DNA from: Cannabis sativa
Taxonomy: Eukaryota > Streptophyta > Magnoliopsida > Rosales > Cannabaceae
Assembly: GCF_029168945.1 (NCBI RefSeq)
Contig: NC_083605.1
Location: 3,045,280 to 3,109,279, forward strand
Reading direction: 5' to 3'
DNA: 64,000 nucleotides
Shown: one piece after another, positions 47,511 to 64,000 of the stretch
How positions within the stretch are numbered: position 1 is the first letter of the stretch
Layout of the letters: every line of letters begins with the position of its first letter
The notes under the pieces: model-generated
The model's input: only the letters and a program-made list of their open reading frames with translations
Databases searched by the model: none
Told to the model about the DNA's origin: nothing
Made by a program: the position numbers and the translations under genes

Positions 47511-47636
47511 CTCTGCCATGCATAGATCATGAGAAATACAAACGAGTTGCTTGGAGTGGTGTCAAAAATAATGGGAAGACAATGTATAATAAGTCAGCTT
47601 TGTGTAAACCAAAAAAAAACTAACTTAGGGGACAAT

Positions 47637-48447
47637 TGTTACACCCATTTTTATACTATTTAATGAAAAAGTCTAATTGAATGCCACGTGGCATAAATAA
47701 TAAATTTTCACATAAATACATTGTGGGACAGGTCAAAAAAAACTCAAGACTCAACTAGTGAGGTGATCTCATCTAAATAAAGATTACAAGGTTCATGAAG
47801 TGAGGTATTTTAGTATTTTTAGGATGTTATTTCGATAAACATTTAACATCTCGCAACAAAGATCTTGTAGCTGCTCGTAATACTGAGTTAGTGATGAATC
47901 ACCTCGTAATACATAGCAATGATGAATCACCTCGTAATACATAACCAGTGATGAATCACCTCGTAATACACATGTAGCAATGTATTGCCTCGTATTACAC
48001 AGCAACAGTGCACCTACTCTCAAATAATATGATGTGACCAAGTCAACTACCACTTCAAAGACTCCTTTTTTGTATTTTAAATATAAAGCAGTTATTTATA
48101 CTTATCTAAATATCGTGTTAATTATATGTGAGACGTGAGCAGTAACCACCCATCAATTGTATAATTTTTCACTAAGATAAGATTGAGTAACCACTATCTT
48201 ATTCCTATAAATAGGGGTTCATTCAAAGGGTAAAGGTGGAGAAAATTATGATTGAGAGAAATATTGCCAAATTGTAAACACATCTAAAACTCAAAAATAA
48301 TATAAACTCGTGGAGTATGTAGAATTTAACTACAAAACTATGTAAAAATATATGGTGCTCATTTATTATTTTTGTCTCTTCTTTTCTTGATTTTATTCTT
48401 GAATTAATAATCTTCTTAGATTAAGTTGACGAAAAATCGTGTCAACA
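47637..48447 (+). repeat. 3' LTR of the minisatellite-bearing element
   Basis: 811 bp, TGTTACACCC...CGTGTCAACA. Aligns with the broken 5' LTR and retains the uninterrupted sequences at both nested insertion points. A TATA-like CCTATAAATAGGG lies near 48205. Confidence 0.88.
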
Positions 48448-48452
48448 GTAAT

Positions 48453-48669
48453 AATAAAAAATTAATAATTATTATTTATGTTGTAGTTTTGAATAATTAA
48501 TATGAATTATAGGATTAAATTTCAGGCTATAAATTATTATTTTTATTAATAGGTAAAATATCCAATTTCTACTGTAATAGCACTCATAAATATATAATTT
48601 AAAAATACACATAACAAAACTAAAAGTTAAAAATATAACTAATTATAGGTGGAAAGCACGTAATAATAA

Positions 48670-48704
<35 letters not shown>

Positions 48705-49675
48705 CTAAGTAATGTTTATGTGTAGCTAAATCTAACTTGTTGTTTGTACAGTTTTGAGTTTGAAATATGAACTTAAAAAAAATGTCATGAATTGCCACTT
48801 AAAATAGTGTAATAATTGATTATACAATTAATTGTTTGTCTCGATCTCAAGCTAGGGTAATAATTGATGGTTTGGTGTAACATTAAACTGAATTGATTCG
48901 ATTCTAAAGAAAAAAAAAAAAAAAAACCTAATTATACACATGGGATATTAATTAGGTTTGGTTTTGTGTAATGTAAAAACTAATTAAAATAAGAGAATTA
49001 ATTGCTAAAAGGCATTAGTGGTGCCTAGCACTATTCTCAGTGTCATACCGCTATTGATGTAATTAAGTATATATCGGGTCTCATATAATTTAAGAAAATA
49101 GTTCTTAAGAAATATCGCTAACCAATCGTAGAACGTCACCTATTAAAAATTGCCGTAAACTACTGGTTCTCAATCGCAATGCGCTCTTAAAATAATTTTT
49201 AATTTGGTGACTTGATTAATTAAGGGAAAGAAAACATTTTTTTATTTTATTTTTTCATTTCATTACATTTTCACTTTCTTAAATTTTCTGATGAAACTTT
49301 GAGAGAAAGTAATCTACAGTGTTAAACTTTATTAGTAATAATTAGCTATCATTATAGGTATCTACATAAATAATCTTTATATAAAAATAAATGTCGGACT
49401 AAATTAATTGTATATTTTAATTTATATAACTAAATAGTGGGATTGAAAAAAGAAAAAGAAAATCTCAACACCCAAAAGTATCAATTTTAAAAGAAATGAT
49501 ATCGTAAGAATAAGAACTCCCTAATAACTTTTTCAAAAAATATTTATGTAAAGTTGTTTAAGACATTGATTTACTATCTCGAGATCTAAAAAGAAAAAAA
49601 ATATTAATTTTTAAAAATATTTTATCTTGTAAATAAGTAATCTCATGATACATAGTAGATAAGGATGATGAAGGA

Positions 49676-49747
<72 letters not shown>

Positions 49748-50378
49748 AAAGTATATTTTTTTAATATGGCTCAAACATAATTAAAAAGTGTATAACTAAT
49801 TATAATTGTTTATCAAGTTTTTTGGCAACTAAGAAAATAAGTAAAGTTTTGGAGCTAAAAAAATAAAACAAAAATATATATAGATTATGATTTTTATGTA
49901 GTTGGTGTGTTAACAAGTCTTAATCCACGAATCACTTGACAAAGTTTATAAAGTTTTCTCTCTAAAATTTGGCAATGTATAAACTTAATACCCATGATCT
50001 TATTTATTGGTAGCCATGAAGAGTTTAGTTAGTCTAATTACTAATGGAAGAAAATACAATGAGAGATGACTATAGGCATTAAATGTTGTCATATGGTCTA
50101 TTTGAGAGGGTAATGGTTGTTCGGGAGTTTAGTTGTTGTCTGGGAGGATGTTGTCGGGGAGGATAGTTGCTGCTCAGGAAGATAATGGTCGTTTGGGAGG
50201 ATAGTTACTGTCCGGGAGGATAGTTGTTGTTTGGGAGCAAAGGGTGTCGAGTCGGGTCCTTGTTACACTTGGACCCTTATCAAAGCTTCGACCTAGGCTG
50301 ACCCTAATTATGGCCCTCTTTTAGGGTGGCATGTGTGCTTGTTTGATAAAAATAGAGACAACAATAATTTAGAACACA
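48453..50378. other. AT-rich intergenic stretch with MITE and microsatellites
   Basis: Contains (TA)n at about 48678-48702, a copy of the 189-344 MITE family at about 49008-49190 (GGCATTAGTGGTGCCTAGCAC), a long perfect (ATT)n at 49676-49744 and an imperfect minisatellite at 50106-50240 (unit near GGTTGTCCGGGAGGATAGTT). I see no gene. Confidence 0.6.
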
Positions 50379-51124
50379 CTACTACAAAACAAGATTTTAG
50401 AGGCGCTTTTTTTAGCGTAATAATAATTAACCGACGCCATAGGATTGGAAATTTTTAGAAGAAAATTTTACGCCACTTATGGCGTCGGTTATTTCCAAAT
50501 AACTGACGCCAAAAAGGGTTTATAACCCTAGCCCAGCCATTCGTCTTCCTCATTCGATCAGCCAACCCAAAAACCCCCCTAAACCAGAGAAACCTCAAAC
50601 CCTCTCCACCAACCACCACAGAAAACCACCCCCATTTCACCATTTTTTTTACCATTTTAGCTCATTTTGTTTCTAAATCTTCTATTTTTCATACCTAAAA
50701 CTATATACCTGAAAAGATCATATTTTTCCTCATTTTTTAGGGTAAACCGAAGGTAGAGGTAGTGGTTGTGGTGGTTATACTTCCGGCCACCGTTTTTAGT
50801 GGAGAAAACATTGTATCTCAACATTTATTAAGGTATAAATCTAATTTCTATATTATTAAATATGAGAGTATTTCTACAAATTTTAGTAATGTACATTGCT
50901 TTATTTTTTATTTTATAATTTTTTTAGAGTTTTTCTATATTATTAAATATGTATTGTGTTGTATTGAATATATATTGTGTCTATATATATTGTGAATGAG
51001 AAATGTGATATAGGAGAGTATTTTATATATTGTATATGTATATATTGAGTATTTTAAACTAATAGTTTTGTTAAATATTGTGAATGAGAATGAGATAGGA
51101 GAGTATTAAAATAAAAGTTTAGAA
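50379..51124 (+). mobile_element. CACTA-like element, left part
   Basis: Begins CACTACTACAAAACAAGATT, typical of plant CACTA termini, followed by subterminal repeats of ACCGACGCCATA and its inverse (TATGGCGTCGGT, ACTGACGCC). Next is GC-richer DNA at 50520-50660 and a Gly-rich frame at 50740-50790. No transposase is seen and the right end was not found; a LINE interrupts at 51117-51124. Confidence 0.55.
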
Positions 51125-53448
51125 CTCATGACCCAAACCACATTACAGCAACCTTCCTTGATTTTTATAAAAGGCTGCTTGGCTCAAAAGTGGACAATAG
51201 AAGGAAGGTTCATCCTGGGGTGCTTGCAAAAGGTTCCAAATTATCTGAGGAGCAGAAAAACATGTTGCTTTAGGAATTCTCTAAAGAGGAAGTGAAGGCG
51301 GTCGTCTTTAGTATTCCTGGAAATAAATCTCCTGGACCGGATGGTTTCTCGAGCTTTTTTTATCAAGATAATTGGACTACATTGGAGAGGAGGTTTCTAA
51401 TGCTGTTCTATCCTTCTTGAAGTCAGGTAATATTTTAAAAGAGATAAATTCTACAATTATTACCTTGATTCCCATGATAAAATGCCCAAATACAGTTAAA
51501 GATTTTAGACCAATAGCTTGTTGTAATGTTATTTATAAAATTGCAACTAAGCTCTTGAGTACTAGAATTCGGAATATCTTACCTCAAATAATCTCTCCTT
51601 CTCAAGGGGGTTTTATTAAAGGAAGATATATTGGGCATAATATCATGATTTGTCAGGACTTGGTTAGACATTATGGAAGGAAGGAAAATAAACCAAGTTG
51701 TATGATAAAATTAGACCTCCAAAAGGCTTATGATACTGTTGAATGGGATTTTCTTGAAGAGATGCTTCGTTGGACTTGATTTTCCTATGTCATTTGTTCA
51801 GCTCATTATGAATTGTGTTAGAACTCCTAAATTCTCTGTTATGTTCAATGGATCTTTGCATGGATTCTTTGAATCTAAGAGAGGACTTAGACAAGGGGAT
51901 CCTATGTCACCTCTTTTGTTTGTTCTAGGTATGAAATATTTGTCTAGATTGATGAAGAAAATTGGGGAGAAGGCTGATTTTAAATTTCATAATGGCTGCT
52001 CAAATATCAAGCTTAATCACCTTGCTTTTGCGGACGATGTGCTCTTATTCTGTAATGGAGATATGAGGAGTATCACCTATATGCTACTGGCCCTGAAGCT
52101 GTTTTCAAGAACTTCTGGTTTATGCCTGAATGCCTCCAAAACTGCTTGCTATTGTAGTAATATGTCTCAAAGAGAGGTCCAACAGCTGCTGGCTCTCTCT
52201 GGATTCCAACAATAGGTATTGCCTTTCACTTATTTGGGGATCCCAATCTCTTCTAAAAAGATATTTGGAAAGAATGTTTGTGAATTCCTTGTCGAAAAGA
52301 TGACAGCTAGAATTAAGAGTTGGAGTTCGAGAAATTTGTCTTTTGCAGGGAGAATATATAACTCTAATCAACTCGGTGCTCATTGCCATTCAAGCGTATT
52401 GGAGTCAAATGATGATTCTACCTAAGAAGATCCTGAAAAACATTGAGGCTATCTGTAGAGCATTTCTTTGGAAAGGCCAAGCTACTTTGTAAGGAGGTGG
52501 TGCAGTAGCTTGGGAAAATGTTTGTCTCTCAAAAAAGGATGGGGGCTTAGGTATTAAAAGACTTGAAGAGTGGAATAGGGCTGCTATGTGTAAGTATATT
52601 TGGGCTATTGCAAATCAGCAAGAAAGTTTGTGGTTGAGATGGGTGCATAGTGTATATATCAAAAGAGATTCTTGGTGGAGTTACAAAGCTTCTATCCATT
52701 CGAGCTGGTATTGGAGGAAGCTTGCAGCTGTTAAGGAACCTCTGAAAACCATCCAGAATCCGATTGAATTCCAAGAGAAAAAATATGTGATTGCTGAAGG
52801 TTATGACTTACTCAAGCCAAATCATGATAAAGTAGCTTGGAGCCGAGAGGTTTGGGCAAGACTAAACATCCCCAAACATAGTGTGATACTTTGGTTGGCC
52901 ATGTTGAATAGATTAAAGACAAAGGAAAGGCTTGTCAAGTTTGGAATTCAAATTGAAAGTAGGTGTCGATTATGCAATGCTCATTCAGAGAACACACAAC
53001 ACCTATTTTTCAACTGCTCCTTTCCTGAAAAGTGCTTACAAGCAGCCAAAAATTGGCTGGTGTGGGGCACGGCTGCTAATGAGCTTCCCTTGATCTTGAG
53101 ATGGATTAGGAAAGCTAAAATAAGTAAGTTTAGAAAGAATGTATTGGCAGCTGTAATTGTAGGTCTGGTGTACAGAATTTGGGAGGCTAGAAACAAGCTT
53201 GAATGGCAAAATGAGCAGCCGAAGAGTGATGGAGGTTGTTCGGTGGAGAATCAAAACTCGGGTGACTATGTTTTTGCCTAAAAAATTGAGTTGTAAAGAT
53301 AGGGATTGGTTTTATGGATTGTAATAATGTAAATACAATATTTGCATAGATTAAAAATCATTGAGGCTCTTTTTTTGGAGTGCTCTTAGGTTGTAAAGTG
53401 GTTTGTGCAATATAACTTTCTGATTCATCAAAAAAAAAAAGTTTAGAA
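51113..53448 (+). mobile_element. 5'-truncated LINE
   Basis: Body 51125-53440 with A(10) tail and target-site duplication GTTTAGAA (51117-51124, 53441-53448; up to 12 bp if tail As are counted). It starts inside ORF2 just before the RT and runs through zf-RVT; no RNase H follows. The end TTCTGATTCATC-A(n) matches the LINE at 35515-39016. Confidence 0.9.
51200..53281 (+). pseudogene. LINE reverse transcriptase and zf-RVT (broken)
   Basis: Frames 51372-51779, 51730-52215, 52219-52425 and 52586-53281 give [80 protein letters not shown] (catalytic FADD intact), FTYLGIPISSKKI, and zf-RVT NIPKHSVILWLAMLNRL with CRLCN and HLFFNC. One-base shifts at about 51370, 51765 and 52370 and a stop at 52214 break it. 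Confidence 0.88.
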
Positions 53449-53699
53449 ATTAATTTCTAAAAAATTAATTTAGAAACAAAAGTTTAGAAACTAACTCTAT
53501 TTTGTATCAATTTTTTTTCTATTTTCAATTTTATTCATGTGTTTTTATTTTTTTTTTTAGTAGCTAGTAAATAGTTAGTTACAACTACTTAACAAGTTGA
53601 GCATGGAGATGGGAGCCACTGGTCTGGTTGTGCTTGCCGGTGAGCTTGGTTTCAGGCTCCATTTGCACCATCAACGCCGGTGAGCTCGGGTCATTGGGC

Positions 53700-53761
<62 letters not shown>

Positions 53762-54472
53762 GCAGTAGATGGATAATAAAATACTAACTCTAAATTTGAT
53801 GTACATCTAGTTATCCATCGACCGATAATAAAATATTATAACTTATTATTGAATTTGAATTTGATGAGGCAAAGAGATAAAGCAAAGAGATTGAGAGAGA
53901 TGCGGTAGTAGAGAGATATTGAGAGAGAGAGAGAGAGAGAGAGAGAGGCATAAAATTAGGGTTAGAATGGAATTTGATTTAAAAAAAAAAACCCCTCAAA
54001 GATAAAGAACAAAATTACTTAACCAAATTTTATCCTATTCAACCCACACTTTTATTTATGTAATTTACAATTTTTAAATATAAGGTAACAATGAACATGA
54101 AAATACAGAATCCCCAAATATATTTTTTCAACAAAATAGAGAGCATGATGAGTATATTCCCTATAAAACTTTCTCTTTTAACACATGTATATTATTGCAT
54201 ATATTGTATTTTATTATTGCTTTTATAATTGCAAATATATATCCCAAAATTTAAAAAGACATTCACAAAGAATTTTCATTTTTCATTAAATATTTTTGGT
54301 GTGGAATTTTGACATTATATGTACAATATTGAAAATTCTTTTATATACATTATTCCTTGAATTAAGGGGAAAGAACAAAAAAAGAACAATAAAGATACAT
54401 TTTTTTTATACAATTTCATTTTTGCTTATTCCCCCAATTATTTTCACAAATACAAATTTTTTGTGATCATCA
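53449..54472. other. Intergenic DNA with GA microsatellites
   Basis: (GA)n at 53704-53757 and about 53923-53947. The remainder is AT-rich and probably includes the 3' flank of the TGS-gene fragment (candidate poly-A region near 54380-54420). No gene. Confidence 0.5.
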
Positions 54473-55338
54473 TCAAATTCTGAATTCAACCACATCACCA
54501 TCTTTTAGCTTGGTATTAGGCAACACTAATTGGCCATTAACTAAAGCCAATTTTCCCTCGAGTCCGACGCGTCTAGCAGCATCGGCCGCGGTGCTACCGG
54601 TACTCAGTCTCATTATCTCGCCGTGGGGCCAACAAACAATCACCACCTCCCCAAGAACAACCGAGCCGTAAGACTTTCCTCTTGGCTTATCTTGTCCGAA
54701 ACTTGCTTCGGTGTGTAGTTGCTCTTCCCACCGCAACATTGTCCTTAACAGACGTACCTATAAGAATTTAAGGCTAACATTGATGATTTCGAACACTAAT
54801 CATGTAAAATTATCATGAACAAATTTTAATGCCAGTAATGATCAACAACTTGGTCTAGATTGGTAAATCTCATCGATTCTATTCCTGATTCATAACTAGA
54901 AAGTTTTTCTGGTTCTTTTCTAATAGACGCTCACACTTGATATTATAAGAAATGCCCAGAAAAAAATCATATTCGTTGTTAGACAAACCTTGTTATTTAT
55001 GCTAGTCTCCATGGAGCTCCATGTCACAGCATTTAAACTCGGCCTCGATGTATAATAATCGAGCTGTTTACCATCGAAGACATCGGACACAACAGCCCAG
55101 TAGTCAGACTCTTCATCATCCGTCAAATCAATGACCTGTAGAAAGGTTGGCAGCAAGCGCCCAAATTGATCTTGCTGCATGGGAAAGACAATATTTTGAT
55201 CACTTTTCACCGACAAAAATTAATAGCTGTTTAGTTTTTTGAGAATATGACATGATAGAACATACCTTGTGGTACATACCGTCTCGAGAGAGTGTGTATT
55301 TTTCTAGGCAAGTACACCAATCACCGTGTCCTGGTTCA
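54473..55338 (-). pseudogene. TGS-domain gene fragment, copy 2 (downstream of TPS-C)
   Basis: Three minus-strand exons in one open frame: 55338-55266 (partial; EPGHGDWCTCLEKYTL), 55174-54989 (DQFGRLLPTFLQVIDL, DEESDYWAVVSD) and 54757-54473 (VRLLRTMLRWEEQ, then GEVVIVCWPHGEIMRLSTGS, AADAARRVGLEGK, QLVLPNTKLKDGDVVEFRI, stop). The last about 65 residues are a TGS domain, the small fold found in ThrRS, GTPases and RelA/SpoT proteins. Splice sites are consensus and lengths keep phase. Homology ends at 55338, where unrelated repeat DNA starts, so only the 3' end of the gene is present. It could still be transcribed from elsewhere; I treat it as a fragment. Confidence 0.72.
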
Positions 55339-55340
55339 CT

Positions 55341-56470
55341 CTAGGCAAGTACATTCAAATTTTCATATCTTGCTCAAATCAACCCCAAATTGATTCAAAC
55401 TTTCCAGACCTGTTCTATACCTTCCCTAGAACATATCCAAGGCATCAAAACAACCCAGAAACCTCAAACACGAAAAATGCCATTGGAGCTCAAGCTTTGA
55501 GTTCCAAACTCAAACTTGAGCAAAACCACCTAATCATGCATTCCACTAGCTTAAATCCACACAAACAAGCATATCTAACCCTCTGAAAACAACTAAGAAC
55601 ATCCAGCAACTTCACAGCAACAAATTAAACCATTTCTTTCAAAAATCATAACTTTTTGCATAGAAAACTCAAAGCTTCACACAAGCTAACTAACATGCTT
55701 CAAAACAGCTCAATTAACTTCAATTAAACATGCTTTAAACCTTAGAAATCAACAACAAAACACAGCAATAACAACAGCCACAAAAAGCATGCATTTACTC
55801 AACTTTTCACCATTTAAATCAAAAAAATAAAGGAAGAAAATTAAGAAACACCTACCACAATCAAGAGTTCACAAAACTATGATGAATCTAGCCTGAAAAT
55901 TGAAGAAAATCCAGCCCTTGAATTACATGCACCCAACCGAAAAGAGAGGAGGAAAAGAGAGGGGTTTTGAAAGCTTTTCTCAAATTTTCTAAGTGTTGAT
56001 TTTTTTTTGTGAAAATAAAATATAAATCACATAACATATATTAAATCCATTTCAGCCAAATAACAATTAAATAAATATTTATTTTCAAATAAACAAGTCA
56101 CTAAAGGACAAAACACTAATGGGGCAAAAAGACCAATTTGTCCCTCCACCATAAAACCACATAAATCATACTAAAGGGGTATTTTTGGGAAATTCTAAAT
56201 TCCCGGCCATTCCCGACATTCTCAATGTCTAATAAACCGTCCCAAACTAATAACATGCTAAGTTGTGATTTCTACTGAGCCAAACGCCGAGTTCCAAAAT
56301 ACTGGGCACCGGAAATGCAAAATATGAAAACTACTGAATAACATAACCATGCATTTCTGAATTTCATAAATAACAGTATAATAAATTATTTAAATAGCTA
56401 TAAATAATTTCATAAATAATCATAATCAACTGCTAATTTCCAAATTAACTAAGCGGGCTTTACATGTTAC
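55341..56470 (-). mobile_element. Gypsy LTR-like fragment
   Basis: On the minus strand, blocks such as GGTGCCCAGTATTTTGGAAC, GGGACGGTTTATTAGACATTG and a plastic AT-rich leader resemble the U3 region of plant chromovirus LTRs, and AAGCCCGCTTAG lies near the 56450 end. Neither terminus nor target-site duplication is visible and there is no coding sequence, so the class is tentative. It separates TPS-C from the TGS fragment. Confidence 0.4.
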
Positions 56471-56928
56471 TTTTGTCATATTACATTATATAATATGTAA
56501 TTTAATCACCATATATATAATATAAGATATTTCTACAATATATTCTTTTAAAAACTTTTTATCTATATAAGCGGGCATTTGAGAGAATTTTTTAGTCCAA
56601 TTCTTTTTATGATTGTTTACATTATAGTTATTTAATACATTTTATAAAATTTTAAGAAATTCAAGAAATTTTAATGTATCGATCGAAAACAAGCTCAAAC
56701 AGTAAATATATATTACATATTTCATAGTTTAATCTATATTATATTTTAATATATTATAAAATAATAAATAATATAACAATTTCATGTTTTACAATAAAAA
56801 AAAAATATTACATTGAACATGTACACAACGAAACCTAGTGACATGACAATAAGAAAGTTATTTATGACATATTATATCATGTTATCTTATTATCTCATAA
56901 ATATTATGATATATTCTTATCTTAAATA
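56471..56928. other. 3' flank of TPS-C
   Basis: AT-rich, presumably including the 3' UTR and polyadenylation site of TPS-C. No open frame of note on either strand. Confidence 0.4.
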
Positions 56929-63487
<6,559 letters not shown>

Positions 63488-64000
63488 CTGCATGCATAAA
63501 AATATGTGATTAATTCAAAAATACTCAAAAATAACAAAAAATTTACGTTTTTATGAAATTCTGATTTTTTTTTTTTTTACATTTTATGGAATTTTTTTAT
63601 AGACTGTTGTTTTTAGGTTGCTTTAAAAAAAATTGTTGTTTACACGTTATTTTCATAGGCAGTCACATGAAAACAACATTATTTTTCCTTTAAAAAATCA
63701 CTAATCTGTAAAAATATAAAGAAAAAAAAAATCGTAATTTTTTTTTTTAAAAAAAATGTACAATTTTAAGGTAATTTGTGTAATTTTTCCTAAAAATATA
63801 TATAAGTATTAATTAATAGTTCTATATGCAAAGAAAACTAGCCTAGCTTAATTTAATATAATGCATGGTATAAGAAAACTATTAGTATTCTATTTTAAAA
63901 TTAGACCAAATAATAACATGTATAATCAAACCATCCATACAATTTTAATTAATGATCATATATATATATATATATATATCTTATAAGACTCAGATTAAAT
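63488..64000. other. TPS-C intron 1, part
   Basis: AT-rich, with (TA)n at about 63957-63979. The branch region and acceptor of intron 1 are at its left end. TPS-A intron 1 is about 980 bp, so exon 1 of TPS-C should lie within roughly 1 kb beyond the window. Confidence 0.6.

Larger units (their letters stand above)
40701..48452 (+). mobile_element. Noncoding LTR retroelement with minisatellite body
   Basis: Element 40706-48447 with a perfect 5-bp duplication GTAAT (40701-40705, 48448-48452). The 5' LTR is 40706-45415 (swollen by two insertions) and the 3' LTR 47637-48447 (811 bp); ends are TGTTAYACC...GTCAACA. A primer-binding-like GTTTGGTGTTTTCATTGAGAG follows the 5' LTR and a purine tract TTAGGGGAC precedes the 3' LTR. 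The 2.2-kb interior has no gag or pol and consists largely of two tandem arrays. Confidence 0.88.

Noticed and set aside
47072..47623. Long open frame with HLVVVHT repeats
   Set aside because: It is produced by a stop-free 27-bp tandem unit; other frames on both strands are also open, and it lies inside a noncoding LTR element.
54473..55338. Naming the fragment RSH1 (RelA/SpoT homologue 1)
   Set aside because: The TGS domain supports a RelA/SpoT-like relation, but known RSH1 ends in an ACT domain as I recall it, and this ends directly after TGS. The exact family is left open.

Overview
The window is nuclear DNA from a flowering plant, almost certainly Cannabis sativa. Exon 1 of the terpene synthase at the left edge matches, as far as I can recall it, the published cannabis (-)-limonene synthase CsTPS1. 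Intron-containing genes, very AT-rich DNA, and nested LINE, copia, gypsy, Mutator-like and MITE elements all fit a plant chromosome. No prokaryotic feature (operon, rRNA, CRISPR array) is visible.

All host genes lie on the minus strand and form a disrupted tandem array of TPS-b monoterpene synthases. TPS-A (1-1361) shows its promoter, exon 1 and the start of exon 2, then leaves the window on the left. TPS-B (about 9840-25100) is a pseudogene of the same subfamily. It has a deleted exon 1 segment, a MITE at its start codon, stops in exon 2, a truncated exon 3 and no exons 4-7. TPS-C (56929-63487) has exons 2-7 intact with all metal-binding motifs; its exon 1 lies beyond the right edge. Downstream of both TPS-B and TPS-C lie 3' exons of the same TGS-domain (RelA/SpoT-like) gene, at 9035-9700 and 54473-55338. 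The duplicated unit was therefore a TPS gene plus a TGS-gene fragment.

The space between these units is transposon. At 2290-9009 a gypsy 5' part (LTR and gag) abuts a copia 3' part (gag zinc knuckle to 3' LTR). Intron 2 of TPS-B carries a 10.1-kb copia-derived element (10733-20880) with nearly identical LTRs but a ruined pol, inserted inside a MITE. The stretch 25352-34244 is a three-level nest: a 1.27-kb Mutator-like element, holding a solo LTR, holding a full-length 6.2-kb LINE. At 35515-39016 a LINE is split by a solo LTR. At 39560-40448 there is another LINE end. At 40706-48447 lies a noncoding LTR element whose body is two minisatellites and whose 5' LTR holds two further LTR insertions. 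At 51125-53440 a truncated LINE sits inside a CACTA-like sequence. Target-site duplications were read directly for most of these and fix their boundaries.

Several small TIR elements sit in the TPS introns. Three elements or regions near the TPS genes carry C/G-rich degenerate GGGTCC-type arrays that stand out from the AT-rich background. The only loci likely to make host protein are TPS-A and TPS-C, predicted plastid monoterpene synthases.
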